DNA of 64,000 nucleotides from JAOEGB01 sp041262585 (GCF_041262585.1 NZ_JBGCBZ010000009.1:62001-126000), one strand, 5' to 3'. Positions 34,434 to 42,738 are shown, numbered from the stretch's first letter. Program-made: numbers and translations. The notes: generated from the sequence alone by a model not told the origin.

Positions 34434-35288
34434 ATGGTGGTGCTCTCGACCATCGCGGTAGCGGCTCTGCCGATCCTCGTGGTGATGCTGGCCCTTGGCG
34501 GCGGCGCCAAGCTGGCCACGGCCGGGAGTGACACCGAACCCGGCGCGCTCGGGCGGCTCGGGCCCGCCGTGCTGGTTCCGGACCGGTTCCGGAAGTCCGC
34601 CATGATCGTCTGCGCGGCCGGGGAGTTCGCGCTGATCGCCGTGCTGCTGTTCGCCGGCCATCCGGCCGCGCGCTGGCTGCCCGTGGCGTTCTTCTCCGTC
34701 TCGACGTACGTCCTGTGGGATCTGCACCGTCGCCGGCCGGACGTGGGGTGCGGGTGCTTCGGAGAAGTGAGCGCGGCCCCGGTGGGGTTGCGGTCGATCG
34801 GCCGGGTGGTGCTGCTCACGGCCATGGCGGTCGTCGTGGCGCTGGACGGCGTCACCGGCTTCGAGGCCCTGTCCAGCGCCCTTTCCACGGCTCTGTCCAG
34901 CCGCTCTTGGCAGACGGCGGCCTGGCTCGGCGGGGGTGTCGCCCTGCTGCTGCTCCTCTCGCCGGAGATCGAGGAGACCGTGGCGCGTCTGCGCTACCGA
35001 GCCCCCTGCGAGCAGCGCCCCCTTCCCGTCGAACGGGCCCTTTCCCGGCTCCGGGCGAGTACGGCATGGCGGTCGCATGCGTCGATGCTGGAGTCGGACG
35101 AGCCCGCCGACATGTGGCGGGAGCTGTGCTGGCGCTTCTTCGTCTTTCCCGCCCACGACGGCACGGACGTCGTCTTCGCGGTCTATCTGAGCGGCCGGAG
35201 GCCGCCCGTACGGGCCGCGATCGTCAATCCGGACGGGCGTCCGCTCATCACTCTGCAAAAATCTATGCCTGTATCGGTCTCACCCTAG
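34434..35288 (+). CDS. MauE/DoxX-like membrane protein
   Basis: 284 residues; ATG directly follows the upstream stop. Five membrane segments (about 1-22, 55-73, 78-95, 120-138, 160-176). The CGCFG motif near residue 106 after RRRPDVG is the MauE signature, linked to periplasmic or extracytoplasmic thiol chemistry. The last about 100 residues are cytosolic and unassigned. Together with the Cys-rich RlpA-like partner this suggests disulfide formation or reduction on that protein; inference from proximity. Its stop overlaps a hairpin terminator. Confidence 0.7.
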   Translation: MVVLSTIAVAALPILVVMLALGGGAKLATAGSDTEPGALGRLGPAVLVPDRFRKSAMIVCAAGEFALIAVLLFAGHPAARWLPVAFFSVSTYVLWDLHRRRPDVGCGCFGEVSAAPVGLRSIGRVVLLTAMAVVVALDGVTGFEALSSALSTALSSRSWQTAAWLGGGVALLLLLSPEIEETVARLRYRAPCEQRPLPVERALSRLRASTAWRSHASMLESDEPADMWRELCWRFFVFPAHDGTDVVFAVYLSGRRPPVRAAIVNPDGRPLITLQKSMPVSVSP

Positions 35289-35301
35289 ACAGGCATAGAT
35301 T
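35260..35301 (+). terminator. Perfect 13-bp hairpin terminator
   Basis: AATCTATGCCTGT (35260-35272) pairs perfectly with ACAGGCATAGATT (35289-35301). The left arm lies in the last codons of the MauE-like gene. Confidence 0.65.
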
Positions 35302-35327
35302 CCCGCATCGAGCACACCGATGTTCAG

Positions 35328-35371
35328 CTCTCTACGGCTCTCTAGCTTCCCCTCTAGAAAGCCGTAGAGAG
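35328..35371 (-). terminator. Perfect 12-bp hairpin terminator of the AAA ATPase gene
   Basis: CTCTCTACGGCT (35328-35339) pairs with AGCCGTAGAGAG (35360-35371); TCTAG/CTAGA in the loop can pair further. Located 19 bp after the stop of the minus-strand ATPase, so it and the preceding hairpin separate convergent genes. Confidence 0.6.
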
Positions 35372-35389
35372 GTCAATGGGGATGGCCGG

Positions 35390-36571
35390 CTACAGCGGCT
35401 GGGCACGCAGGAACCTCCCGAAGTGGGGGACGGTGAAACCGATGACTCCGCGCTCCGCGCTGTAGATCAGGCCCTTCTTGATGAGGCTGTCCCGCGCCGG
35501 GGACAGGCTGGACGGCTTGCGGCCGAGCACGTCGGCGACCTCGGCGGTCGGCACCGGGTCGTCGCCGAGCTGGGCCATCGCGTGCATGTAGTCACGCTCG
35601 GCCGGGGTGGCTCGCTCGTATCGGCTGCCGAAGAATCCGACGGCCAACTCCTCCTCGGCCTCGGGCGCCGACACCTTGATGTCGTCCGCCGTGATGGGGC
35701 TCCGGGGAGCGAGATCCCAGGCGACCTTGCCGTACGCCTGGACGAAGTAGGGGTAACCGTCGGCCGCCTCGTAAAGGGCGTCGAGCGCCTCCGGCGTGAA
35801 CTCGACGTCCTCCCGCTCGGCCGGGGCTATGAGCGCGAGGTCGGCGGCGTCCCGGTCGAGCCGGTCAATCCGGGCGTAGCGGAACAACCTCTCGGAATAG
35901 CTCTTGCTCGCCGAGAGGACACTGGGCAGGTGGGGCAGACCGGCGCCGACCACGATCAACGGGCCGCCGGACTGCGAGAGCTCATGGCACGCGGCGCACA
36001 GGGCCGAGATGTCCGGTGCCTGCACGTCCTGCATCTCGTCGATGAACAGGGCGATGCCCACGCCGAGGTCGGTCGCGACACCCGCGGCATCGACGAACAG
36101 CTCGGTCAGGTCGATCTCCAGGTCGCCCGAGTCGGCCCGGCCGCGCGACGCCGGGACGTCGATGCCGGGCGACCAGTGGGACGTGCCCTTCGCCGCCGCC
36201 GGGTCACGCATCGCGAACGCCTTCAGCACGCCGAGGAACTCCTCGATCCGCTCGGGAGCACGGTGGCGGGGGGCCAGCTCCCTTATCGCCATGTGCAGCG
36301 AGGCTGCGACCGGCCTGCGGATCGACTGGTCGGGCCGGGCCTCGATCTTCCCGGTGCCCCACAGCCGCTGCATGGCCATCGACTTGAAGGTGTTGAGCAG
36401 GACGGTCTTGCCGACGCCGCGAAGGCCGGTGAGAACCATGCTCCGCTCCGGACGGCCGCGGGCCACCCGCTCCAGCACGATCTCGAACTGCTGCAACTCG
36501 CGATCGCGCCCGGCGAGCTCCGGGGGTCGCTGACCCGCACCGGGGGCGTAGGGATTGCGCACGGGGTCCAC
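35390..36571 (-). CDS. ORC/Cdc6-like AAA ATPase
   Basis: 393 residues from GTG 36571 (VDPVRNPYAPGAGQRPPELAGRDRELQQF). STAND/ORC-type AAA: Walker A VLTGLRGVGKTVLLN near 50, Walker B ALFIDEMQDV near 200, sensor VVGAGLPHLP near 235, and a C-terminal winged helix (AQLGDDPVPTAEVADVLGRKPSSLSPARDSLIKKGLI). Family members are common in actinomycetes and of unknown role. Upstream CCGTAG/CTACGG (about 36613-36630) is an inverted repeat near the promoter that may regulate it. Longer in-frame starts exist up to 37000 but look non-homologous. Confidence 0.78.
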   Translation of the reverse strand: MDPVRNPYAPGAGQRPPELAGRDRELQQFEIVLERVARGRPERSMVLTGLRGVGKTVLLNTFKSMAMQRLWGTGKIEARPDQSIRRPVAASLHMAIRELAPRHRAPERIEEFLGVLKAFAMRDPAAAKGTSHWSPGIDVPASRGRADSGDLEIDLTELFVDAAGVATDLGVGIALFIDEMQDVQAPDISALCAACHELSQSGGPLIVVGAGLPHLPSVLSASKSYSERLFRYARIDRLDRDAADLALIAPAEREDVEFTPEALDALYEAADGYPYFVQAYGKVAWDLAPRSPITADDIKVSAPEAEEELAVGFFGSRYERATPAERDYMHAMAQLGDDPVPTAEVADVLGRKPSSLSPARDSLIKKGLIYSAERGVIGFTVPHFGRFLRAQPL

Positions 36572-36965
36572 GCTCTCGGACTTTATGACGGGATATAGCG
36601 GCCGTCGTAGATTTCCGTAGAAAGCGCTACGGCGTGTCGCTCGCGATCGAAGCGGGACACACCGGGCGGGGACCGGCGCGTCGGCCGGGGGCCGGGGAGA
36701 CGGCACCGGCGTGGCCTCACCCGAGGGCCCGCTGGAGGGCTCACTGAAGCGCTCACCGGAGGGGGCGATCCCGGCGACCGGCGGGACATCGAGGGACACC
36801 TCAGCCGCGAACGCTGCCATGGCCCACCCCTCACCTGCCGAGACGGGGACCGAACCCCTGTTCGATCCGATGGCCAAGACTGTAGCGCGGCATCGAACAC
36901 GTGCGCGAGCTTTTCGATGAAAAGCTTCAGCCTCGCGTCGCGCCAGACCCCGCCACACCACCAGT

Positions 36966-37145
36966 GTGATCATGCACAGGTTCACGGCCACGCTCTTCAC
37001 CTGGCCCGACGCCGATCGTGATCATGCAATTGCCAGATCACCGAGCACGTACGTGCAGCTAAGGGCGACGTACGGGAATCCGTGCATGATCACGAGCGGG
37101 GTGGTGGGAGGCGGTGGCCGTACCCGGGAATCCGTGCATGATCAC
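36966..37145. repeat. Four GTGCATGATCAC repeats in a symmetric array
   Basis: Two inverted copies (36966-36977, 37018-37029) and two direct copies (37082-37093, 37134-37145) with centre distances 52, 64 and 52 bp. The direct copies share a longer unit (GGGAATCCGTGCATGATCAC). No gene is encoded in 36930-37165. Confidence 0.7.
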
Positions 37146-37165
37146 GGCGGTCCGGCGTGGGGTGA

Positions 37166-37564
37166 TTACCGAGGGACGTACGCCAGGACCAGGGCCACGA
37201 TGGCCGCGACGGCGATCAGGCCGAGATAGGCCAGCACCAGCCGGGTGTCCCGGAGGAGGCACTTGCTCCTGGTCAGGCCCGCCCGGCGAGCCCGCCAGTA
37301 GCCCACCAGGCCAAGGACCGCGAAGCCCAGCACCGCCCAGGGGCCGAGCAGCCAGGCGAGCAGCGCGACCGTGGTGTACACGCACAACTTCAACGGGTCG
37401 TACGGCTGAGCGGGCCCGCCCTCGGCGGCATCGCGCTCCGCGCCGGCACTGCCCTGCTCGGCCGCACGAGGCTCTTCAGCCGCACTGCGCTGCTCGGCGG
37501 CACGGCGCCGCTGGGCTGCGACGGCCTCCTCGTAGGCGATTCCTCTCGGCGGCTCCGGCGTCAT
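37166..37564 (-). CDS. Small membrane protein of the radical SAM/Lgt-like operon
   Basis: 132 residues. The N-terminal 55 residues are charged and Ala/Glu/Arg-rich (probable coiled coil), followed by two close hydrophobic segments (about 68-92: LCVYTTVALLAWLLGPWAVLGFAVLGLVGYW) and a third near the end (LVLAYLGLIAVAAIVALVLAYV). ATG overlaps the TGA of the radical SAM gene (ATGA), so translation is coupled. Probably anchors or scaffolds the enzyme complex; no family recognised. Confidence 0.65.
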   Translation of the reverse strand: MTPEPPRGIAYEEAVAAQRRRAAEQRSAAEEPRAAEQGSAGAERDAAEGGPAQPYDPLKLCVYTTVALLAWLLGPWAVLGFAVLGLVGYWRARRAGLTRSKCLLRDTRLVLAYLGLIAVAAIVALVLAYVPR

Positions 37565-39126
37565 GTGATCTCTACGAGCGGCAGCCGTACCCCGGCGTCG
37601 ACGGAGGCGACGGCCGACAGGCGCTGCCGGGCGAGGGCGGGCCAGGCCTGCACGGCGCAGAAGGGCGCGCACTGGTCCTGGTCGGAACGGGTGCCGACGT
37701 GGACGCAGCACTGGATCAGCCGCTCTTCCAGCATGGTCGACATGTCCATGAACGGCTTGACCGTGATCCGGACCACTCGCTCGCCGAGCAGCCGGCGAAG
37801 CCGCCGCTTCCGGCCGGGCAGGGCCGAGGACGCGAGCGTCAGCAGGGTCGACAGGCCGAGGTCGCAGTTCTCGCAGATGTCCCGCCAGAGCTTGCCGATC
37901 TCCGGGTGAGACAGCGACGACTGCTCGGACAGAAGGCCGAGGAGCGATTCCTGCACGGCGAGGCGCAACTCGCGGGGGATCTCCGTGTCCGCGATCCGGT
38001 TGGCGACCAGGCCCAGGTTCTCCTTCAGTCGATCGTGCCCGATCAGGGCCGTGAGCGACCGCCACTGGTCGGCGTCGTCACGGATCATGTAGCCGACCGA
38101 GCAGCAGTGGGGATGCGAGCACGGCAGCGCGGTCAGGTCGCGCCAGCTGACGAGCCCGTCCGTCTGGGGGGCCAGCCGCTTGAGGACGCCGGTGTGCGTC
38201 AGCCGGTCCATCGGGTCGATCAGCCCCGAGCGTCCCGAGCCGAACTGCGGCTGGATCGAGACGCCGCCGACGTAGGGCGTGTCCAGCGCGAGCCGTACGA
38301 CATCGCCGATCTCGCCGTCGTTCACGCCGAGGGCGCAGGTCATCACCAGCGTCGTGAAGATCTCCCGCTCCGACAGCCTCTGGATCGCCTGAGCTTTGAA
38401 CCGCCGCAGGTCACCGCCCCGGTGGTGGCGGGACGCCTCCGCCGACACCCCGTCGTACTGCAGGTAGACCTCGACCCGCTCCCGATGCTCGGTGAGCAGG
38501 TCGAGCAGCGCGTCGTCCCTGGCCAGGAGGATGCCGTTGGTGTTGATCAGGATGCGGGTGACCGGCCGGGCCGCGAGCTCGGCCAGCAGCTCGGACAGGT
38601 CGGGGTGCAGCGTGGGCTCGCCGCCGCTCAGCATGAGGACGTCGAGGCGGCCGTTCTCGCGGGCGAGCCGCTGGTCCACGTTGGCCAGGATCTCCGCCAC
38701 CGGCACGATGCCCCGCAGGTCCGGTGAGGACTCGGTGAAGCAGGTGGGGCAGCGCAGGTTGCAGGTCTCCGCGACGTCCTGGAGCAGGATGCACGTGTGC
38801 TGGGTCTGCATCTCGGGCAGGCCACGCAGGTACGCCATGGGCACCGGGTCGAAGTTTCCGGCGACATCCGGAATGTGGGCCTTCGTGGGCGCGGTCCACT
38901 CCTCCAAATAGGCGAGGATCTCGGGGTCCTCGTCGTAGAGGGTCCGGACCATGCCATGCGTACGGCAGGCGCGCTCCAGGTAGACGCGGTCGTTCCGGGC
39001 GGCGAGCCACCCGGACAGGCGTGGGACGTCCGCAAGCGGACGGCCGGGCTGCTCGTCGTGGCACCGCGGGCAGAACGCGTTGACGTAGCGGAGGATGCGA
39101 TCCCCACGCAGTGGCATGCCGGTCAC
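37561..39126 (-). CDS. Radical SAM enzyme of the tetraether-lipid-synthase (Tes)-like family
   Basis: 521 residues. N-terminal Cys pairs (FCPRCH near 18 and ACRTHG near 54) form a rubredoxin-like site. The AdoMet [4Fe-4S] motif CNLRCPTC is near 122, followed by MLSGGEPTLHPDL and ILINTNGILLA. Later Cys clusters (LPCSHPHCCSVGYMIRD near 310, CENCDLG near 400, QCCVHVG...QCAPFC near 470-490) fit auxiliary iron-sulfur clusters. This layout matches the archaeal Tes/MJ0619 group that joins lipid chains by C-C bonds, recalled from the literature. GTG 39126 overlaps the upstream stop; ATG 39117 is an alternative. Substrate unknown. Confidence 0.72.
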   Translation of the reverse strand: MTGMPLRGDRILRYVNAFCPRCHDEQPGRPLADVPRLSGWLAARNDRVYLERACRTHGMVRTLYDEDPEILAYLEEWTAPTKAHIPDVAGNFDPVPMAYLRGLPEMQTQHTCILLQDVAETCNLRCPTCFTESSPDLRGIVPVAEILANVDQRLARENGRLDVLMLSGGEPTLHPDLSELLAELAARPVTRILINTNGILLARDDALLDLLTEHRERVEVYLQYDGVSAEASRHHRGGDLRRFKAQAIQRLSEREIFTTLVMTCALGVNDGEIGDVVRLALDTPYVGGVSIQPQFGSGRSGLIDPMDRLTHTGVLKRLAPQTDGLVSWRDLTALPCSHPHCCSVGYMIRDDADQWRSLTALIGHDRLKENLGLVANRIADTEIPRELRLAVQESLLGLLSEQSSLSHPEIGKLWRDICENCDLGLSTLLTLASSALPGRKRRLRRLLGERVVRITVKPFMDMSTMLEERLIQCCVHVGTRSDQDQCAPFCAVQAWPALARQRLSAVASVDAGVRLPLVEIT

Positions 39127-39701
39127 AGTGCCCCATCCGTATAGATGGCTGGGTTGATGCCCGTGCAGAAACCGACGGAGACGATGGACATGAGGGCCCA
39201 TCCGATCATCAGACCCAGGCCGAGGCCCCTGCTCCACGGCTTGCGGAGCATGATCAGCACAGCCCCTCCGCCGAGCGCGGCCGCCGCGAGGATCAGCGCC
39301 CCGATTCCCACGATGAGGTTCTTGCCGCTTCCGACGCTGTCGGCCGCGCTCAGCGTCGCGATGAACCCCAGCAGGTTGACGACCACGAAGATGGCGATGC
39401 CCGCGAACGTCATTCCGACGACGATCCCTGTGGTGTTCCGCGGCGGGGGCGGAGGCGGCCCCCACCCCTGCGGCCCACCAGGCCCGAACTGCCCCGGAGG
39501 CCCGAACTGCCCCGGAGGCCCGAACTGCCCGGGAGGCCCGGACGGCCCCGAGGGCCCGGCCGGTGGCTGGGGTGCCGGTGGCTGGGGCTCGGGCGGCTGC
39601 CCGTTCGCCGGGGGCTCGGAGGGCTCGCTCTGGGACCCGTTGTGAGACTCGTTGTGAGACTCGTCGGGCGATCCGTTGGGCGGCTCGGGGGGTGTGCTCA
39701 T
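39123..39701 (-). CDS. Proline-rich DUF4190-like membrane protein
   Basis: 192 residues. The N-terminal about 90 residues are low-complexity (SHNESHNGSQ, GQFGPPGQFGPPGQFG, PPPPPP), then three membrane helices (about 92-116, 124-145, 152-172). The ATG overlaps the stop of the Lgt-like gene (ATGA) and its own TGA overlaps the radical SAM GTG. Such Pro/Gly-rich membrane proteins often act as scaffolds; no enzymatic motif. Placement between two lipid-enzyme-like genes is conserved-operon-like evidence of a shared process. Confidence 0.7.
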   Translation of the reverse strand: MSTPPEPPNGSPDESHNESHNGSQSEPSEPPANGQPPEPQPPAPQPPAGPSGPSGPPGQFGPPGQFGPPGQFGPGGPQGWGPPPPPPRNTTGIVVGMTFAGIAIFVVVNLLGFIATLSAADSVGSGKNLIVGIGALILAAAALGGGAVLIMLRKPWSRGLGLGLMIGWALMSIVSVGFCTGINPAIYTDGAL

Positions 39702-40573
39702 GAGATCTCCTGGCGCGGAGCCGCCGGCGTCCAAGCCGATGGGGTGGCGCTCTCTTCCTCGTGATGGATCCGGCTGTCTGGGCTTTCCGGGGATCTGCCC
39801 AGCAACCGGTCGTAGAACCCGTGGCGGTAGCCGTACCGCAGCCTGATGGCGACGAGCACGAGACCGGGGATGATGAACCACTGCGGGCGGGTGAGGTCCA
39901 GCCAGACCGTCTCGTTGGCCCGGGTGAACTCGACGGCGAACCGGAACACCGCATAGGCCGCCACGTAAAGCGTGAACAACTCGCCAGGCCGGCTGACACG
40001 GCCTCGTGCCCACAGCAGCGCCCCGAAGGCGGCGAGCTGGAAGGCGATTTCGTAGAGGAACGAGGGATGCATGGCCTGACCGGCCAGGCATCCGGGGCAT
40101 TCCGGCACCGACGCGGGCGCGTGAATCCCCCACGGCAGACTCGTAGGACGGCCCGGGGCCTCGGTCAGGAAACAGCCGATCCTGCCGACCGCCATGCCGA
40201 GGGCCACGGCAGGCGCGAACAGGTCGCCGGTCTTCTCTCGATATCCGATGAGCCGCTTGGCGATCAGCACACCCGCGTACGCGCCCGTCAGACCCCCGAG
40301 GATGCTCCGGGAGCCGAACATCCACGCCTCCAGGAGGCTCGGGTTCAACGAGGGATCGAGATGCTCGGCCCAGCCGGACAGGCGCATCCCGATGGCGCCC
40401 CCCACCAGCGCGCCGGTCACCGCGACGAGCGACTCCTCCCGCAGCGCGCCTCTGCGCCGGGCCTCCAGGACGAAGACCACGCTCGCGAGGATCACCCCGA
40501 GACCCACGAAGAAGCCGTGGGTCGGCACCGCCAGCCCACCGATGCGCAGCTCGGGAATCACGATCGACACCAT
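39698..40573 (-). CDS. Divergent prolipoprotein diacylglyceryl transferase (Lgt)-fold protein
   Basis: 291 residues, about seven membrane segments. Lgt landmarks kept: VGRIGCFLTEAPGRP (Arg of the signature and the Gly), HPSFLYE and YAVFRFAVEF (Tyr, Arg, Glu equivalents of E. coli Y235, R239, E243). Landmarks lost: SILGGL replaces the FHGG containing catalytic H103, and Cys replaces N146. The enzyme may therefore use another acceptor or donor, or be a lipid-binding relative. First gene of a four-gene overlapping operon with the radical SAM enzyme; divergent from a lipoprotein gene. ATG 40573 chosen for family N-terminus. Confidence 0.75.
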   Translation of the reverse strand: MVSIVIPELRIGGLAVPTHGFFVGLGVILASVVFVLEARRRGALREESLVAVTGALVGGAIGMRLSGWAEHLDPSLNPSLLEAWMFGSRSILGGLTGAYAGVLIAKRLIGYREKTGDLFAPAVALGMAVGRIGCFLTEAPGRPTSLPWGIHAPASVPECPGCLAGQAMHPSFLYEIAFQLAAFGALLWARGRVSRPGELFTLYVAAYAVFRFAVEFTRANETVWLDLTRPQWFIIPGLVLVAIRLRYGYRHGFYDRLLGRSPESPDSRIHHEEESATPSAWTPAAPRQEIS

Positions 40574-40812
40574 AGTCGCGTCCCCCGACGATTTCCGATC
40601 CCCACCTTGTACGGCTTTCGCTCCCGGAATTCGGCTGATCCGCACCGTCACGCCCCCGGGGCTGCCGAAGAGCGTCAGGGAGAGAGCCGCCACGCGGTGA
40701 CCGGCCACAGCGCGACCGTCGATCGAGGGGCTGCCGGGCTCGGGCGATTTCGCCTTCGCGTATACAGGCCGCCAACCGGGCGGAAAGCACCGTCACATTT
40801 GCGTGACGCGGG

Positions 40813-40818
40813 TACTCT
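40813..40818 (+). promoter_or_regulatory. Leaderless promoter -10 box of the M15 peptidase gene
   Basis: TACTCT lies 6 nt before the ATG at 40825, so transcription probably starts at or next to the initiation codon. GTCACATTTGCGTGAC (40793-40808), an inverted repeat, overlaps the upstream region and could be an operator. Confidence 0.5.
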
Positions 40819-40824
40819 GCGCGT

Positions 40825-41643
40825 ATGGCTTCCAGATGGAACCCCAGGTCAGCGGTGGTATCGGTGGCTCTGCTGAGCCTGACGGCCTGCGGCGGAGCGA
40901 ACGACGCCGCATCGTCCCCGGGGGCGCCGCCCGCCACTCCGTCCGCGTTTCCGGTGGACGCGTCAGCGGCATCCCCCGGGGCGCCGGTGTCGTCGCCGGG
41001 TTCATCTGTCTCGCCGTCCGCCGCACCGCCCGTGGCCAGCACTCCCACTCCGCCCGCGCCTACTCCCTCCGGGCCGCCGAAGTTCACGGCCACGATCGGC
41101 AGGCTCTCGCGGGGCGAGGCGCCGTACTCGTGGCGTCCGGGCTGCCCGGTGCCGCTGAGCGGGCTGCGGAAGATCACAATGACCTACTGGGGTTTCGACG
41201 ACAAGGCGCACACCGGCGAGTTGGCGGTGAACGCGGCCGTCGCCGAGGATGTCGTGTCGGTGTTCAAGAAGCTCTACGACTTCCGCTTCCCCATTCGCCG
41301 CATGGAGCTGGTCGACGCCTACAAGGGCAGCGACAACGACTCCATCGACGCGGACAACACGTCGGCTTTCAACTGCCGGAACGCCACTGGGTCGAGCAGT
41401 TGGTCGGAGCACGCGTACGGCCGGGCCGTCGACATCAATCCGCGGGAGAATCCGTACGTCTACGCGGACGGGTCCAACGCTCACAGGAACGCCGACGCCT
41501 TCGTCGAGCGCCCGCTCAAGAAGCCGGGCGTGATCAACGAGGGCGATCGAGTAGTGCGAGCCTTCGAGGACATCGGCTGGGGCTGGGGCGGCCTGTGGTC
41601 GGGCGCGAAGGACTACCAGCACTTCTCGGCGTCCGGACGCTGA
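40825..41643 (+). CDS. M15-family D-alanyl-D-alanine carboxypeptidase lipoprotein
   Basis: 272 residues. Lipobox LLSLTACGG near 20 marks a lipoprotein; a Pro/Ser/Ala linker follows (30-85). Catalytic domain about 90-272 of VanY/M15_4 type: SSWSEHAYGRAVDINPRENPYV supplies the zinc ligands His and Asp, and DIGWGWGGLWSGAKDYQHFS the third His. It cleaves peptidoglycan stem peptides outside the membrane. It is divergent from the Lgt-like operon, making it a possible substrate of that system; this is inference. Confidence 0.87.
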   Translation: MASRWNPRSAVVSVALLSLTACGGANDAASSPGAPPATPSAFPVDASAASPGAPVSSPGSSVSPSAAPPVASTPTPPAPTPSGPPKFTATIGRLSRGEAPYSWRPGCPVPLSGLRKITMTYWGFDDKAHTGELAVNAAVAEDVVSVFKKLYDFRFPIRRMELVDAYKGSDNDSIDADNTSAFNCRNATGSSSWSEHAYGRAVDINPRENPYVYADGSNAHRNADAFVERPLKKPGVINEGDRVVRAFEDIGWGWGGLWSGAKDYQHFSASGR

Positions 41644-41873
41644 TCCTGCCGCGCACGAACCCGAGGGTCCGCACAAGCACGAACCTCCGAGGAGCCGCAC
41701 AAGACGGCCGGGACCGGGACCGGCCTTTGATCAGAATGAGCGCGGCTCCCCTGGCGAGCGAGGGATTGCGCTACGTCGCGCGCAGTCGTGGGCCTGCGCG
41801 CGACGCGCAGAGCGGGGGGAGTGGACGAAGCCGCCTGCGGTCCGGCTCGTGCCGTCCCACGCACAGCGCCTTA

Positions 41874-42084
41874 GGAAGTGTCTGATACAGGCTGCCCGCC
41901 GCGAGCACGGATCCAGACGGATGCGTCGCAAGCGGAGGAGCAGGTCGGAGTTGGAGCCTCCGGCCGACGAACCCGGGCCCCGCGGAAATTCCGAGCGTGC
42001 GAGGAATTTCGTGGGTGGGGCGACAACGCGGCGAGGCGCCATCTGGACCGCGCGCAGCGGGGCATGACTTCTCAGAACACGACC
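41874..42084. mobile_element. 211-bp MITE with TA target
   Basis: Ends GGAAGTGTCTGA (left) and, inverted, GGTCGTGTTCTGA (right) form an imperfect terminal repeat, each flanked by TA (41872-41873 and 42085-42086), as expected for IS5-type TA duplication. No transposase is encoded; the right end resembles the ends of actinobacterial IS5-family elements, from memory. 41644-41871 to its left contains no gene. Confidence 0.55.
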
Positions 42085-42647
42085 TAACGCCAGTCGCGCG
42101 GCTTCGCGTGTCGACCGCGGTGCGGTGCTGCCTTTGCCTTATGACGCGTGGGAGCGGGATAGGCCCAGGCGTCCGCGGCCGAGTCGTCCGACTGGTGACC
42201 GCGGACGGACGGCATGCCGGCCGGCATGAGGCCCGACATGCCCGCCGGCATGCCGGCGGGCTGTCCCGTCCCCTTCTGGCCGGTGGCGGCGTTGTCCTCG
42301 TTGCCCCTGAGACCCGAGATGGCGTTGCCCCCGTTGCCCCCGTTGCCCTCGTTGTCCCCGTTGCCCTTCAGGCCCGAGGCGGCGTTGTCCCCGTTGAGGG
42401 AGACGTCCTGAGGCGACGATCCGCCGTCCTCCGTCATCGGCCCCGCCTTGGTGCCCTTCGCCTTCAGGATGTCCATCGCCTTGGTTGCGATCAGGTCCGG
42501 GTCGTCCGGGTGCTTCATCGCTTCCGACGCGAGCTGCTTGCCTGTGGTGGTCGCGGTGCCGTTCCCGGGCTGCGGGATCTGGTCAACGGGCGTGGCCGCC
42601 GGTCCGGAGAGGAGCGCGGCGGCGAGTACTGCGGTACATATAGGCAT
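42084..42647 (-). CDS. Small secreted Gly/Asn-rich protein, 3' end set by a MITE
   Basis: 187 residues. Signal peptide MPICTAVLAAALLSGPAATP, then a region with GNGDNEGNGGNGGNAISGLRGNEDNA and a Met/Gly-rich MPAGMSGLMPAGMP segment. The stop codon TAG (42086-42084) straddles the MITE end and its TA target, so the original C-terminus may have been longer. The promoter block and signal sequence match those of the secreted protein at 21105-21614. Function unknown. Confidence 0.65.
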   Translation of the reverse strand: MPICTAVLAAALLSGPAATPVDQIPQPGNGTATTTGKQLASEAMKHPDDPDLIATKAMDILKAKGTKAGPMTEDGGSSPQDVSLNGDNAASGLKGNGDNEGNGGNGGNAISGLRGNEDNAATGQKGTGQPAGMPAGMSGLMPAGMPSVRGHQSDDSAADAWAYPAPTRHKAKAAPHRGRHAKPRDWR

Positions 42648-42682
42648 GAGATTCCCCCGAAGTGGTGGAGTTGACAGGAAAG

Positions 42683-42738
42683 ACGGTAAGCGCCACACAC
42701 CGGACGATGACGGCCCGAATGATCAGTGTCCGGTCAAA
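42683..42738 (-). promoter_or_regulatory. Shared promoter block, copy B
   Basis: On the minus strand TTTGACCGGACA (42738-42727) and CTTACCGT (42690-42683), 44 bp apart, mirror the block before the secreted gene at 21614 (45 bp apart). Between them CATC and TCCGG are also shared. Confidence 0.5.
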
